The notes beneath the pieces are model-generated. The model did no database searches. It saw only the letters and a program-made list of their open reading frames with translations, and was not told the DNA's origin. 64,000 nucleotides of DNA from Eubacterium sp. (lineage in GTDB: Bacteria > Bacillota > Clostridia > Lachnospirales > Lachnospiraceae), in contig JAFUBZ010000039.1 in the NCBI GenBank assembly GCA_017459945.1, positions 1 to 64,000 on the forward strand, in the 5' to 3' direction. Shown here one piece after another: positions 1 through 8,810 of the stretch (positions are counted from its first letter, which is position 1; each line of letters starts with the position of its first letter). The translations under genes were made by a program, and so were the position numbers.

Positions 1-83
1 AGCTGGAGAACACAGGAAGAATCAAAGAAGTCAAGAGAAATATTGCCAGGATCCAGACTGTTATGACCGAGAAGGCGGAATAG
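1..83 (+). CDS. rpmC: 50S ribosomal protein L29, 3' end only
   Basis: The first 83 bases encode the C-terminal 26 residues of L29, reading LENTGRIKEVKRNIARIQTV and a few more residues to a TAG stop at 81-83. This is the usual L29 tail, and the position directly before rpsQ is the universal order. The start lies outside the window. L29 binds 23S rRNA near the peptide exit tunnel. Confidence 0.9.
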   Translation, partial: LENTGRIKEVKRNIARIQTVMTEKAE

Positions 84-114
84 TCACAGGAAAGATCCTT
101 GAAAGGAGACCATT

Positions 115-372
115 GTGGAAGAAAGAAATCTGAGAAAGACGCGTGTCGGAAAAGTGGTCAGCGACAAGATGGATAAGACGGTCGTGGTTGCTATTGAAGA
201 CAGTGTAAGACATCCACTTTACAATAAGATCGTAAAAAGAACGTACCGCCTGAAGGCACACGATGAGAACAACGAGTGCGGCATCGGCGACAGGGTACGT
301 GTGATGGAGACCAGACCGTTATCCAAAGACAAGAGATGGAGACTGGTCGAGATTATCGAGAAAGCAAGATAA
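115..372 (+). CDS. rpsQ: 30S ribosomal protein S17
   Basis: This 85-residue protein is a full-length S17, an OB-fold protein that binds 16S rRNA early in small-subunit assembly. Recognisable stretches are [20 protein letters not shown] near the N-terminus and [20 protein letters not shown] in the second half. The start is GTG at 115, 5-8 bases after an AAAGGAGA ribosome binding site. It lies 31 bases after rpmC and 13 before rplN, so it belongs to the same polycistronic message. Confidence 0.97.
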   Translation: MEERNLRKTRVGKVVSDKMDKTVVVAIEDSVRHPLYNKIVKRTYRLKAHDENNECGIGDRVRVMETRPLSKDKRWRLVEIIEKAR

Positions 373-385
373 GGAGGCTGTCAGT

Positions 386-754
386 ATGATTCAGCAGGAA
401 AGCAGACTGAAAGTAGCCGACAATACAGGAGCAAAAGAAATCCTTTGCATCCGTGTTATGGGCGGCTCGACCAGAAGATATGCACACATCGGTGACATTA
501 TTACTGCTACGGTTAAAGATGCAACACCAGGCGGCGTTGTTAAAAAAGGTGATATCGTAAAAGCAGTTGTCGTTCGTACAAAGAGAAGCACACGTCGTAA
601 AGACGGTTCTTACATCAGCTTCGATGAGAACGCAGCAGTCATCATCAAGGATGACAAGACACCGAGAGGAACCCGTATTTTCGGACCGGTAGCAAGAGAG
701 CTTCGTGAAAAACAGTTCATGAAGATCGTTTCTCTGGCTCCGGAAGTATTGTAG
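386..754 (+). CDS. rplN: 50S ribosomal protein L14
   Basis: This 122-residue protein is a standard-length L14, starting [20 protein letters not shown] and ending in the conserved [17 protein letters not shown]14 sits at the subunit interface and contacts 16S rRNA and L19. An AAGGAGG site precedes the ATG. The gene is the third of the S10/spc block here, 13 bases after rpsQ and 11 before rplX. Confidence 0.98.
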   Translation: MIQQESRLKVADNTGAKEILCIRVMGGSTRRYAHIGDIITATVKDATPGGVVKKGDIVKAVVVRTKRSTRRKDGSYISFDENAAVIIKDDKTPRGTRIFGPVARELREKQFMKIVSLAPEVL

Positions 755-765
755 GAGGTACGATC

Positions 766-1071
766 ATGCAGAAAATCAAAAAAGGTGATACCGTTCGCGT
801 GATCGCCGGAAAAGATCTCGGAAAAGAGGGAAAGGTTCTCTCTGTTGATCCGAAAAAAGACACCGTAATCGTTGAAGGTGTAAATCAGCGCACAAAGCAT
901 GTTAAGCCCGGCGCAGGCAACCCTGCAGGCGGCATTATCACAGAAGAAGGTCCGATCCATGTATCGAACGTAATGTATCTGCACAAAGGCGAAGCAACCA
1001 GAATCGGCTTCAAATTTGACGGAGACAAGAAAGTTCGTTACGCAAAGAAGACCGGCGATGTGATTGATTAG
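766..1071 (+). CDS. rplX: 50S ribosomal protein L24
   Basis: This 101-residue protein has the N-terminal KOW motif of L24 ([20 protein letters not shown], residues 5-24) followed by [14 protein letters not shown]24 is one of the two assembly initiators of the large subunit, binding the 5' domain of 23S rRNA. The ribosome binding site GGAGGTACGATC precedes the ATG. Length is normal for Firmicutes. Confidence 0.98.
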   Translation: MQKIKKGDTVRVIAGKDLGKEGKVLSVDPKKDTVIVEGVNQRTKHVKPGAGNPAGGIITEEGPIHVSNVMYLHKGEATRIGFKFDGDKKVRYAKKTGDVID

Positions 1072-1088
1072 GAAAGGAGGGCTTAACA

Positions 1089-1628
1089 TTGAGCAGACTG
1101 AGAGAACAGTACGAAAATGAAATCGTTGATGCGATGATCAAAAAATTCGGCTACAAAAATGTTATGCAGGTTCCGAAGATTGACAAGATCGTAATCAACA
1201 TGGGTGTTGGTGAAGCAAAAGAAAATGCCAAGATCCTGGAGTCCGCTATGAAAGACCTGGAGATCATCTCCGGTCAGAAACCGGTCATCACAAAGGCAAA
1301 GAAGTCTGTTGCGAACTTTAAGATTCGTGAAGGCATGCCGATCGGATGTATGGTTACACTCAGAAGTGAGCGTATGTATGAATTCCTGGATCGCCTGGTT
1401 AACCTGGCACTTCCGCGTGTCCGCGACTTCCGCGGCGTAAATCCGAACTCCTTTGATGGACGTGGAAATTATTCCATGGGTATCAAAGAGCAGCTGATCT
1501 TCCCGGAAATCGAGTACGATAAGGTTGATAAGATCAGAGGTATGGATATTATCGTTGTTACCACAGCTCAGACAGACGAAGAAGGACGTGAGCTGCTGGC
1601 ACAGTTCGGAATGCCATTTGCACGTTAA
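1089..1628 (+). CDS. rplE: 50S ribosomal protein L5
   Basis: This 179-residue protein is a complete L5, which carries 5S rRNA into the central protuberance and contacts P-site tRNA. Typical segments are [38 protein letters not shown] and [20 protein letters not shown]. The start is TTG at 1089, with GGAAAGGAGG ending 8 bases upstream; the rare start codon is supported because the protein otherwise aligns from the first residue ([12 protein letters not shown]). Confidence 0.97.
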   Translation: MSRLREQYENEIVDAMIKKFGYKNVMQVPKIDKIVINMGVGEAKENAKILESAMKDLEIISGQKPVITKAKKSVANFKIREGMPIGCMVTLRSERMYEFLDRLVNLALPRVRDFRGVNPNSFDGRGNYSMGIKEQLIFPEIEYDKVDKIRGMDIIVVTTAQTDEEGRELLAQFGMPFAR

Positions 1629-1643
1629 CAGGAGGATAGGATA

Positions 1644-1829
1644 GTGGCAAAGAAATCTATGAAAATCAAACAGCAGCGTAAGCAGAAATTCTCTACCAGA
1701 GAATACAATCGCTGCAAGATCTGCGGACGTCCGCATGCATACCTTAGAAAATACGGTATCTGCAGAGTATGTTTCCGTGAGTTGGCTTACAAGGGTGAGA
1801 TCCCGGGCGTAAAGAAGAGTAGTTGGTAA
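1644..1829 (+). CDS. rpsN: 30S ribosomal protein S14, zinc-binding type Z
   Basis: This 61-residue S14 keeps the four zinc-ligand cysteines in [20 protein letters not shown], so it is the short zinc-ribbon form rather than the 100-residue C-minus paralog. It assembles into the 3' (head) domain of the 30S subunit. It starts at GTG 1644 after AGGAGGATAGG. The essential C+ form in the spc operon is usual for Firmicutes. A zinc-independent paralog, if present, lies outside the window. Confidence 0.97.
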   Translation: MAKKSMKIKQQRKQKFSTREYNRCKICGRPHAYLRKYGICRVCFRELAYKGEIPGVKKSSW

Positions 1830-1842
1830 GGAGGAAATAATC

Positions 1843-2244
1843 ATGACAATGAGTGATCCGATTGCAGATATGCTTACAAGAATCCGTAATGCCAATACTG
1901 CAAAACATGACACAGTAGATATTCCTTCTTCAAAAATGAAAGTAGCCATTGCTGACATTCTGGAAAAAGAAGGCTATATCACAAAATACGAAATCGTTAA
2001 TGAAAGCGGCTTTGATGTGATCCATATCACACTGAAATATGGCGCAACAAAGAATGACAAGATCATCAGCGGCATTAAGAGAATTTCTAAGCCGGGTCTT
2101 CGTGTTTACGCAGGCAAAGATGAGATTCCGCGTGTGCTTGGCGGTCTGGGCGTAGCGATCCTTTCTACAAACCAGGGCGTGATCACAGACAAAGAAGCTA
2201 GAAAATTACAGGTTGGCGGCGAGGTACTGGCATTTGTTTGGTAA
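1843..2244 (+). CDS. rpsH: 30S ribosomal protein S8
   Basis: This 133-residue protein is S8, which binds the central domain of 16S rRNA and, in several bacteria, represses its own operon. Conserved stretches are [20 protein letters not shown] at the N-terminus and [20 protein letters not shown] near the end. Two in-frame ATGs exist (1843 and 1849). The AAGGAGG at 1828-1834 is better spaced for 1843, while homologs usually begin at the MSDP encoded from 1849. Confidence 0.97.
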   Translation: MTMSDPIADMLTRIRNANTAKHDTVDIPSSKMKVAIADILEKEGYITKYEIVNESGFDVIHITLKYGATKNDKIISGIKRISKPGLRVYAGKDEIPRVLGGLGVAILSTNQGVITDKEARKLQVGGEVLAFVW

Positions 2245-2280
2245 GCCGGCAGCGACTAAGAAAAAATTGGAGGTACGGGC

Positions 2281-2817
2281 ATGTCACGTGTAGGAAGAAT
2301 GCCAATCGCGATCCCGGACGGTGTAACCGTTACGATCGCAGAAAATAATCTGGTGACAGTTAAAGGACCGAAGGGAACACTCGAGAGAGTGCTGCCGGAG
2401 GAAATGACCATTAAACAGGAAGGTGCGGAGATCATCGTTGAGCGTCCGAATGATCTGAAGAGAAACCGGGCACTCCATGGTCTGACCAGATCACTGATCA
2501 ATAACATGGTAGTAGGTGTACACACCGGCTATCAGAAAAATCTTGAGTTAAACGGTGTTGGTTACCGTGCGATCAAGCAGGGTAAAAAGCTGACACTTCA
2601 CCTTGGATTCTCTCATCCGGTTGAGATGGAAGATCCGGAAGGTGTAGAAGTAGAAGTTGACGGTAACAAAATCATCGTCAAAGGTATCGATAAGGAAAAA
2701 GTCGGCCAGTATGCGGCAGAGATCCGTGACAAGAAACGTCCGGAGCCGTATAAGGGCAAGGGCATTAAGTATGCAGATGAGCATATCAGACGCAAGGTTG
2801 GTAAGACCGGTAAGTAA
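2281..2817 (+). CDS. rplF: 50S ribosomal protein L6
   Basis: This 178-residue protein is a full L6, made of two repeated alpha/beta domains. It starts [19 protein letters not shown] and carries the conserved [19 protein letters not shown] near the C-terminus. L6 lies near the sarcin-ricin loop and the GTPase centre. GGAGGTACGGGC precedes the ATG. It continues the spc order S8-L6-L18. Confidence 0.98.
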   Translation: MSRVGRMPIAIPDGVTVTIAENNLVTVKGPKGTLERVLPEEMTIKQEGAEIIVERPNDLKRNRALHGLTRSLINNMVVGVHTGYQKNLELNGVGYRAIKQGKKLTLHLGFSHPVEMEDPEGVEVEVDGNKIIVKGIDKEKVGQYAAEIRDKKRPEPYKGKGIKYADEHIRRKVGKTGK

Positions 2818-2836
2818 TTAAAGGAGAGGCATAGAA

Positions 2837-3205
2837 ATGGTTAATAAAAAATCCAGAACTGCAAATCGTGTAAAAAAACACGCAAGAGTTCGTAAAAACT
2901 TAGCAGGTACTGCCGCAAGACCGCGTCTGGCTGTATTCAGAAGCAACAATCATATGTATGCTCAGATTATCGATGACGAGGCCGGCCGTACACTGGCAGC
3001 AGCTTCCACTCTTGAAAAAGAAATCAAAGAAGCCTGTGAAAAGACAAACAACGTAGATGCAGCCGCACAGGTTGGTACCGCAATCGCAAAGAAAGCGCTT
3101 GATGCCGGTATCACAACAGTCGTATTTGACCGTGGCGGATTCATCTATCAGGGTAAAGTACAGGCGCTGGCAGACGCAGCACGCGAAGCCGGATTAGACT
3201 TTTAA
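2837..3205 (+). CDS. rplR: 50S ribosomal protein L18
   Basis: This 122-residue protein is L18, the 5S rRNA-binding partner of L5. It has a basic N-terminus ([20 protein letters not shown]), then [20 protein letters not shown] and the terminal [20 protein letters not shown]. The length is typical, an AAAGGAGAGG site precedes the ATG, and the genes L6 and S5 flank it closely. Confidence 0.98.
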   Translation: MVNKKSRTANRVKKHARVRKNLAGTAARPRLAVFRSNNHMYAQIIDDEAGRTLAAASTLEKEIKEACEKTNNVDAAAQVGTAIAKKALDAGITTVVFDRGGFIYQGKVQALADAAREAGLDF

Positions 3206-3222
3206 CAGGAGGGGAGTAACAC

Positions 3223-3732
3223 ATGAAACGTACAATCATTGATGTAAGCCAGCTTGAGCTGGAAGAAAAAGTTGTAACGATCAAGCGTGTCACCAAAGTA
3301 GTAAAGGGTGGACGTAACATGCGTTTTACAGCCCTTGTAGTTGTAGGTGACGGCAATGGTCATGTTGGCGCAGGCCTGGGCAAAGCAGCTGAAATTCCGG
3401 AAGCGATCCGCAAAGGAAAAGAAGATGCAACAAAGCGCCTGATCGAGGTTAAGCTGGATAAGAACAACAGTATCACACATGATATTGTCGGAAAGCATAC
3501 CGGCGCACACGTACTGCTTAAGAGAAGCCCGGAAGGTACCGGTGTTATCGCAGGTGGTCCGGCACGTAGCGTTTGCGAGCTTGCAGGTATCCGTAATATC
3601 CGTACAAAATCACTGGGCTCAAACAACAAGCAGAACGTTGTACTTGCAACGATCGATGCGCTTAGCCAGTTGAAATCTCCGGAAGAAGTTGCCAAAGCAC
3701 GCGGTAAGAGTATCGACGAGATCTTAGGTTAA
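3223..3732 (+). CDS. rpsE: 30S ribosomal protein S5
   Basis: This 169-residue protein is S5, with an N-terminal double-stranded RNA-binding-like domain ([20 protein letters not shown]) and the S5 C-terminal domain ([20 protein letters not shown]). S5 helps maintain decoding accuracy and mRNA entry-site helicase activity. Its loop around residues 20-40 is where spectinomycin resistance changes arise in other species. The sequence looks wild type there. Confidence 0.98.
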   Translation: MKRTIIDVSQLELEEKVVTIKRVTKVVKGGRNMRFTALVVVGDGNGHVGAGLGKAAEIPEAIRKGKEDATKRLIEVKLDKNNSITHDIVGKHTGAHVLLKRSPEGTGVIAGGPARSVCELAGIRNIRTKSLGSNNKQNVVLATIDALSQLKSPEEVAKARGKSIDEILG

Positions 3733-3747
3733 AACAGGAGGTTTACA

Positions 3748-3930
3748 ATGGCTGATACATTAAAGATCACATTGGTTAAGTCACCGATCGGTGCAAAACC
3801 AAAGCATAAAAAAACCATAGAAGCGCTTGGACTGCGTAAAATGCATGCAACTGTTGAGAAACCGGACAATCCGGCAATCCGCGGCATGGTATTCCAGGTG
3901 AAACATCTTGTAGAAGTAGAAGAAGTATAA
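3748..3930 (+). CDS. rpmD: 50S ribosomal protein L30
   Basis: This 60-residue protein is L30. Its sequence [20 protein letters not shown] followed by [20 protein letters not shown] is the family signature. It is preceded by AACAGGAGG and lies 15 bases after rpsE. The short bacterial form matches Firmicutes. Confidence 0.97.
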   Translation: MADTLKITLVKSPIGAKPKHKKTIEALGLRKMHATVEKPDNPAIRGMVFQVKHLVEVEEV

Positions 3931-3949
3931 GATAGGAGGAGGTACCATA

Positions 3950-4393
3950 ATGGATTTATCAAATTTAAGTCCGGCGGAAGGCTCCAAGCACAGCAATAAT
4001 TTCAGAAGGGGCAGAGGCCATGGTTCCGGAAACGGCAAGACAGCCGGCAAAGGACACAAGGGTCAGAAAGCCCGCTCAGGCGGAGCACCGAGACCGGGAT
4101 TTGAAGGTGGACAGATGCCTTTATATCGCCGGATTCCGAAAAGAGGCTTTACAAATATTAATGCAAAAGAGATCATCCCGGTAAATGTAGCTGCTCTGGA
4201 GCGGTTCGAAGACGGCACGGTTGTTACAGTGGACATGCTTGTTGAGACCAGAATCGTACGCAATCCGAGAGATGGAGTTAAAATTCTGGGTAATGGCGAG
4301 CTGACCAAAAAGCTCACTGTACAGGCAAATGCATTTTCAGCATCCGCTAAGGAAAAAATCGAAGCTGCTGGGGGAAGTGCAGAGGTAATCTAA
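3950..4393 (+). CDS. rplO: 50S ribosomal protein L15
   Basis: This 147-residue protein is L15, starting [20 protein letters not shown] with the long glycine/arginine-rich N-terminal extension ([20 protein letters not shown]) that threads into 23S rRNA. The stop codon overlaps the secY start as TAATG at 4391-4395, so translation of secY is probably coupled to rplO. Confidence 0.98.
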   Translation: MDLSNLSPAEGSKHSNNFRRGRGHGSGNGKTAGKGHKGQKARSGGAPRPGFEGGQMPLYRRIPKRGFTNINAKEIIPVNVAALERFEDGTVVTVDMLVETRIVRNPRDGVKILGNGELTKKLTVQANAFSASAKEKIEAAGGSAEVI

Positions 4394-5715
4394 TGCTGAC
4401 CAAAATCAAAAATGCTTTTAAAACACCGGAAATCCGCCAGCGTCTGATCTTCACGTTTCTGATGCTGGTGGTGATCCGAATCGGAAGTCAGATTCCGATG
4501 CCTGGGGTTAATGGCGAGTTTTTCAAACAGTGGATGGAAGCAAATCTTGGCGGCAGCGGCAATCTGGGATTCTTTGATGCGATCACCGGCGGATCTTTTG
4601 AGAACATGTCAATCTTTGCATTGAACATTACGCCATACATCACATCATCGATCATTATGCAGCTTCTGACCATTGCGATTCCGAAATTTGAGGAATGGCA
4701 TAAAGAAGGCGAAGAAGGACGGAAAAAGATGACGGCGATCACCCGTTATCTGACCGTTGCGCTTTCTCTTGGCGAGTCCATCGCAATGGCGGTTGGATTC
4801 GGCAGACAGGGATACCTGGTTCAGTACGATGCACTGCACATCATTATGGCAGTCGCAGCTTTGACAGCCGGCTCCACAACACTGATGTGGATCGGCGAGC
4901 GGATTACGGAAAAGGGCGTCGGAAACGGTATTTCCATCGTTTTGACGATCAACATCATTTCCCGTATCCCGTATGATCTGCGTGCGTTATGGCAGCAGTT
5001 CGTGATCGGCAAAAACATTCAGAATATGATCCTTGCAGGCGCGATCATCATTGCGATCATCCTGGCAGTTATCATTCTGGTTGTTATGCTGCAGGGTGCG
5101 GAGCGCCGGATTCCGGTTCAGTACTCCAGAAAAGTATTCGGAGGAAGAACACAGGTTGGAGGAAATTCCTCACATATTCCGCTTCGTGTCAATACAGCAG
5201 GTGTTATCCCGATCATCTTCGCACAGTCGATCATGATGTTCCCGGTAGTGATCACTCAGCTGCTCGGAAAGAATCCGGGCGGTGTCGGCGGATTCATCCT
5301 GAACATGCTGAGTCAGTCGAACTGGTGTGACCGTGCAAGACCGGTATATACGATTGGTCTGGCTGTATATGTCTTGCTGATCATCGCGTTTGCATACTTC
5401 TATACGACGATCACATTCAATCCGTTGGAAGTGGCAAACAACATGAAAAAATCCGGTGGATTTATTCCGGGTATCCGCCCGGGTAAGCCAACCAGTGATT
5501 ATCTGCAGACGATGCTCGGATACATCATCTTTATCGGAGCCTGCGGTCTGTCGATCGTTGCAATCATACCGATCTTCTTTGAAGGATTCTTTAACGCGAC
5601 GATCTCGTTCGGCGGCACCTCACTGATCATTATCGTCGGTGTTGTTATCGAGACCTTAAAGCAGATCGATTCACAGATGCTGGTTCGGAACTATTCAGGT
5701 TTCCTGAATTCATAA
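4393..5715 (+). CDS. secY: Protein translocase subunit SecY
   Basis: This 440-residue protein is the channel subunit of the Sec translocase in the cytoplasmic membrane. About ten hydrophobic segments are visible. Diagnostic stretches are RIGSQIPMPGVN (residues 29-40), ALNITPYITSSIIMQLLTIA and GERITEKGVGNGISIVLTIN. The cytoplasmic loop containing RRIPVQYSRK that contacts SecA and the ribosome is also intact. The start overlaps the rplO stop by one base, and a GAGGT site lies inside rplO. A stable hairpin follows the gene. Confidence 0.98.
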   Translation: MLTKIKNAFKTPEIRQRLIFTFLMLVVIRIGSQIPMPGVNGEFFKQWMEANLGGSGNLGFFDAITGGSFENMSIFALNITPYITSSIIMQLLTIAIPKFEEWHKEGEEGRKKMTAITRYLTVALSLGESIAMAVGFGRQGYLVQYDALHIIMAVAALTAGSTTLMWIGERITEKGVGNGISIVLTINIISRIPYDLRALWQQFVIGKNIQNMILAGAIIIAIILAVIILVVMLQGAERRIPVQYSRKVFGGRTQVGGNSSHIPLRVNTAGVIPIIFAQSIMMFPVVITQLLGKNPGGVGGFILNMLSQSNWCDRARPVYTIGLAVYVLLIIAFAYFYTTITFNPLEVANNMKKSGGFIPGIRPGKPTSDYLQTMLGYIIFIGACGLSIVAIIPIFFEGFFNATISFGGTSLIIIVGVVIETLKQIDSQMLVRNYSGFLNS

Positions 5716-5725
5716 CCAAAAATAA

Positions 5726-5754
5726 TAGGGAAGTACGCATCCCGTGCTTCCCTA
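5726..5754 (+). promoter_or_regulatory. Intercistronic hairpin between secY and adk
   Basis: The arms TAGGGAAGTACG (5726-5737) and CGTGCTTCCCTA (5743-5754) pair over 12 positions with one G-U wobble and a 5-base loop. There is no U-run after it, so it looks like an RNA processing or 3'-stabilising structure rather than a terminator. Confidence 0.6.
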
Positions 5755-5802
5755 AAGGTGTTTCATGCAGTACATTATTTTGCATTGACGGGAGGTAACC
5801 AT

Positions 5803-6444
5803 ATGAAAATCATCATGCTTGGCGCACCCGGCGCAGGAAAAGGCACACAGGCAAAGCAGATCGCAGATAAGTTCAGTATTCCGCATATCTCCACAGGAGA
5901 CATTTTCCGTGCGAATATCAAAGAAGGAACTGAGCTTGGCAAGAAGGCAAAAGGCTATATGGATGCCGGAGAGCTGGTACCGGATGAGCTTGTTTGTGAC
6001 CTCGTAGTAGATCGTATCCAGAAAGAAGACTGTGCAAATGGTTTTATCCTGGATGGTTTCCCGAGAACGATTCCGCAGGCAGAGGCTTTGACAGAAGCGC
6101 TGAATGCGATCGGTCAGAAGATGGATTACGCGATCGATATCGAAGTAGACGATGCACAGATCGTCGAGAGAATGGGCGGAAGACGCGCATGCTTAGGATG
6201 CGGAGCAACCTATCATATCATCAACATCCCGCCGAAAAAAGAAGGTATCTGTGACCGCTGCGGTTCTGAGATCATCCTTCGCGATGACGACAAACCGGAG
6301 ACCGTTCAGAACCGTCTGAATGTATATCATGAGCAGACACAGCCGTTGATCGATTACTACAAGAATGAGGGAATCCTTTCATCTGTAGACGGCACACAGC
6401 CGATGGATAAGGTGTTTGCCGATATTATCGGAATCGTAGGCTAA
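5803..6444 (+). CDS. adk: Adenylate kinase
   Basis: This 213-residue enzyme interconverts ATP, AMP and ADP. The P-loop [10 protein letters not shown] is at residues 7-16, the NMP-binding part reads [12 protein letters not shown], and [10 protein letters not shown] follows. The LID domain contains CLGCG and CDRCG, a four-cysteine zinc site found in Gram-positive enzymes. An upstream ATG at 5758 is in frame, but the GGGAGG at 5790-5795 and the family N-terminus [15 protein letters not shown] fix the start at 5803. The map gene expected next to it is missing. The stop overlaps the next start (TAATG). Confidence 0.97.
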   Translation: MKIIMLGAPGAGKGTQAKQIADKFSIPHISTGDIFRANIKEGTELGKKAKGYMDAGELVPDELVCDLVVDRIQKEDCANGFILDGFPRTIPQAEALTEALNAIGQKMDYAIDIEVDDAQIVERMGGRRACLGCGATYHIINIPPKKEGICDRCGSEIILRDDDKPETVQNRLNVYHEQTQPLIDYYKNEGILSSVDGTQPMDKVFADIIGIVG

Positions 6445-6716
6445 TGAAAACATATGATACGGACCTTGGAGGGAAGCTTTGTGTTTCCCTCTGCGGTCAC
6501 GACAAAGGAAAGCTATATGTCATCATTGCAAGTGATGATGATCAGGTAGTTCTCGCGGATGGAGAAAAAAGGACGATCGATCGTCCGAAGAAAAAAAACA
6601 GACGGCATGTGCAGCCGGTCATCCATCTGCCGGAGAATGTAGAAGAAGCACTCAGCGAGTGCACGGATCTAACGATCAAAAGGGCATTGAGATTATATAA
6701 ACAAGCGGAGGTTTAG
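6444..6716 (+). CDS. KOW-domain RNA-binding protein (L14e/L27e-like)
   Basis: This 90-residue basic protein starts with an L14e-type KOW region (LGGKLCVSLCGHDKGKLYVI) and a lysine-rich stretch DRPKKKNRRHVQP near residues 48-60. Proteins of this kind (COG2163-like) are commonly encoded near infA in Clostridia and are presumed to bind ribosomal RNA, but their role is not established. It overlaps the adk stop by one base and sits 4 bases before infA, so it is co-translated with ribosomal genes. Confidence 0.8.
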   Translation: MKTYDTDLGGKLCVSLCGHDKGKLYVIIASDDDQVVLADGEKRTIDRPKKKNRRHVQPVIHLPENVEEALSECTDLTIKRALRLYKQAEV

Positions 6717-6720
6717 TTGA

Positions 6721-6939
6721 ATGTCAAAAGCGGATGTCATTGAAGTAGAGGGAATTGTAAAAGAAAAACTCCCGAATGCAATGTTTCAGGTAGAACTGGA
6801 AAACGGTCACGAGGTACTGGCACATATCAGCGGCAAGCTGCGTATGAACTTTATCCGGATCCTGCCGGGAGACAAAGTAACACTGGAGCTTTCCCCCTAT
6901 GATCTTTCAAAAGGACGCATTATCTGGCGTGCAAAATAA
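6721..6939 (+). CDS. infA: Translation initiation factor IF-1
   Basis: This 72-residue protein is a complete IF-1 with one S1-like OB fold. It reads [20 protein letters not shown], then [20 protein letters not shown] and ends [12 protein letters not shown]-1 occupies the ribosomal A site during initiation. GGAGG at the end of the preceding gene serves as its ribosome binding site. A new promoter begins just after its stop codon. Confidence 0.98.
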   Translation: MSKADVIEVEGIVKEKLPNAMFQVELENGHEVLAHISGKLRMNFIRILPGDKVTLELSPYDLSKGRIIWRAK

Positions 6940-6942
6940 TAC

Positions 6943-6971
6943 TTGTATTCTGTTTGGCGTCATGCTATAAT
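6943..6971 (+). promoter_or_regulatory. Internal promoter before rpmJ
   Basis: TTGTAT (6943-6948) and TATAAT (6966-6971) are separated by exactly 17 bases, a near-consensus sigma-A promoter. It lies immediately after infA and would start a second transcript covering rpmJ, rpsM, rpsK, rpsD, rpoA and rplQ, with transcription beginning near 6978. Confidence 0.75.
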
Positions 6972-7044
6972 CTTTACCGACGCTTTAAAAGAACAAGGGA
7001 GTACTATGCGTATTTCCGGATGTTTGAGAAAGGAGGAAGATACT

Positions 7045-7158
7045 GTGAAAGTACGTTCATCAGTGAAGCCGATGTGCGAAAAGTGCAAAGTCATTAAGCG
7101 CAAAGGTCGTATCCGAATCATCTGCGAAAACCCGAAGCATAAACAGCGTCAGGGATGA
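7045..7158 (+). CDS. rpmJ: 50S ribosomal protein L36
   Basis: This 37-residue protein is L36, reading [20 protein letters not shown] and ending KHKQRQG, with the C-x2-C, later C and H zinc ligands of the zinc-binding form. It begins at GTG 7045, preceded by AAAGGAGG at 7029-7036. An upstream in-frame ATG at 7006 also has a GGGAG site and would add 13 residues ([13 protein letters not shown]). The family length favours 7045. It is the first gene after the internal promoter. Confidence 0.95.
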   Translation: MKVRSSVKPMCEKCKVIKRKGRIRIICENPKHKQRQG

Positions 7159-7397
7159 TTCTATCAAATCTTTTTTCTTATTTATTATGAAGGCGGCTGC
7201 AGCAGTCCAGACTGCTGTTATTCATAAAACAGTGGATTCCACTGGCTTTTTTGCGTTTTGATACCGAGGACGCGAAAAGCGAAAATACAGTGCTGGTGCA
7301 TGCACACATTTCAGGCCGGAGAGATCCGGAGCTGTATGAGGGCCGGCTGTATGGAGCAAAAAACCGAAACAAAGAATCAATGGAGGTATGAACACAC
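7159..7397 (+). promoter_or_regulatory. Hairpin-rich leader before rpsM with attenuator-like element
   Basis: This 239-base gap has no gene. It begins with a T-rich stretch, then a hairpin CAGCAGT/ACTGCTG (7200-7217). A short stem CAGTGG/CCACTG (7230-7244) followed by GC and six Ts (7247-7252) resembles a weak terminator. CTGTT at 7214-7218 can alternatively pair with AACAG near 7228, giving mutually exclusive folds. Downstream are a 10-base palindrome GTGCATGCAC (7296-7305) and a CCGGA-GAGA-TCCGG stem-loop (7316-7329). The layout resembles a ribosomal protein autoregulatory leader, but no known class is recognised. Confidence 0.5.
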
Positions 7398-7766
7398 ATG
7401 GCTCGTATTGCAGGTGTCGATTTACCAAGAGACAAACGTGTAGAGATCGGTCTTACTTATATCTATGGAATCGGTGTTTCCAGCGCGAAGCGCATCATCG
7501 CTGAAGCAGGCGTTGATCCGGATACCCGTTGCAAAGATCTGACGGCCGAAGAAGTAAAGCGTCTCAGTGATGTGATCGATCAGACTCAGGTCGTAGAAGG
7601 TGATCTGCGTCGTGAAGTTGCTATGAACATCAAGAGACTGCAGGAAATCGGATGCTATCGCGGAATCCGTCACAGAAAAGGTCTGCCGGTTCGCGGCCAG
7701 AAGACCAAGACGAATGCGCGGACAAGAAAAGGTCCGAGAAGAACCGTTGCAAACAAGAAAAAATAA
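7398..7766 (+). CDS. rpsM: 30S ribosomal protein S13
   Basis: This 122-residue protein is S13, starting [20 protein letters not shown] with the helix-hairpin-helix segment [20 protein letters not shown]. It ends with the basic tail containing [20 protein letters not shown] that reaches the decoding region. TGGAGG lies about 12 bases before the ATG. It heads the alpha-type cluster after a structured leader. Confidence 0.98.
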   Translation: MARIAGVDLPRDKRVEIGLTYIYGIGVSSAKRIIAEAGVDPDTRCKDLTAEEVKRLSDVIDQTQVVEGDLRREVAMNIKRLQEIGCYRGIRHRKGLPVRGQKTKTNARTRKGPRRTVANKKK

Positions 7767-7793
7767 AAGTTAAGAAAGTAGGTTAGTTTTATT

Positions 7794-8189
7794 ATGGCGA
7801 AAAAAGTTGCGAGAAGATCAACTACAAGACGCGTAAAGAAAAACGTTGAACATGGACAGGCACATATCCAGGCTTCCTTCAACAATACAATCGTTACATT
7901 AACGGATGCACAGGGCAATGCTCTGTCATGGGCAAGTGCCGGTGGTCTTGGATTCAGAGGTTCAAGGAAATCTACTCCATATGCTGCACAGATGGCAGCA
8001 GAGACTGCGACAAAAGCGGCTCTGATCCATGGTCTGAAGACTGTGGACGTATTTGTAAAGGGTCCGGGTTCAGGAAGAGAAGCAGCAATCCGTGCACTGG
8101 GTGCAAACGGCCTGCAGGTATTAAGCATCACAGATGTTACCCCTGTACCGCATAACGGATGCCGCCCGCCAAAACGTCGTCGCGTATAG
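7794..8189 (+). CDS. rpsK: 30S ribosomal protein S11
   Basis: This 131-residue protein is S11 of the 30S platform, with [20 protein letters not shown], then [20 protein letters not shown] and the terminal [18 protein letters not shown]. The only nearby Shine-Dalgarno-like sequence is GTAGG, 11 bases before the ATG, which is weak compared with its neighbours. Coupling to rpsM, 27 bases upstream, may help. Confidence 0.97.
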   Translation: MAKKVARRSTTRRVKKNVEHGQAHIQASFNNTIVTLTDAQGNALSWASAGGLGFRGSRKSTPYAAQMAAETATKAALIHGLKTVDVFVKGPGSGREAAIRALGANGLQVLSITDVTPVPHNGCRPPKRRRV

Positions 8190-8216
8190 TTTTCGATTTA
8201 TTAGGAGGTAGCCAAA

Positions 8217-8810
8217 ATGGCAGTAAATAGAGTACCTGTTCTGAAAAGATGCAGATCACTCGGCCTGGAGCCGGCTTATCTTGGCATCGATAAGAAATCC
8301 AATCGTACGCTGAAGCGTTCCAGCCGTAAGATTTCAGATTACGGTCTTCAGCTGCGTGAGAAGCAGAAAGCCAAATTCATTTATGGCGTTCTGGAAAAAC
8401 CTTTCCATAACTACTATGAGAAGGCAGACCGCATGAAAGGCATGACAGGTGAGAACCTGATGGCAATGCTTGAGTGCAGACTGGATAATGTTGTATTCCG
8501 TCTGGGATTTGCAAGAACCCGTAAAGAGGCAAGACAGATTGTTGACCACAGACATGTACTGGTAAACGGCAAGCGTGTACAGATTCCGTCTTATCAGGTA
8601 AAAGCAGGTGATGTGATCGAGATCAAAGAAAAATGCAAGACAATGCAGCGCTACAAAGACATCCTTGAAGTAACAGGCAGCCGTATCGTTCCGGAGTGGC
8701 TTGAGTCTGATCAGGAGAACTTAAGCGGCACTGTAAAGGAGATCCCGAAGCGCAGCATGATCGATGTTCCTGTTGATGAGATGCTGATCGTCGAGTTGTA
8801 TTCCAAATAG
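8217..8810 (+). CDS. rpsD: 30S ribosomal protein S4
   Basis: This 197-residue protein is S4, with the S4 RNA-binding domain around residues 90-150 (NVVFRLGFARTRKEARQIVD, then HRHVLVNGKRVQIPSYQVK). S4 nucleates assembly of the 30S body and in many bacteria represses ribosomal protein mRNAs. The zinc cysteines of some S4 proteins are absent. Here rpsD lies inside the alpha cluster, unlike in Bacillus where it is alone. A strongly structured gap follows. Confidence 0.97.
   Translation: MAVNRVPVLKRCRSLGLEPAYLGIDKKSNRTLKRSSRKISDYGLQLREKQKAKFIYGVLEKPFHNYYEKADRMKGMTGENLMAMLECRLDNVVFRLGFARTRKEARQIVDHRHVLVNGKRVQIPSYQVKAGDVIEIKEKCKTMQRYKDILEVTGSRIVPEWLESDQENLSGTVKEIPKRSMIDVPVDEMLIVELYSK

Noticed and set aside
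1083-1958. 291-codon open frame on the minus strand
   Set aside because: It lies opposite rplE, rpsN and rpsH, has no ribosome binding site and no recognisable protein pattern; it is a shadow of the real genes.
7159-7397. Known ribosomal protein S4 leader or T-box
   Set aside because: The hairpins do not match the consensus elements I know for these classes, so it is only called a structured leader.
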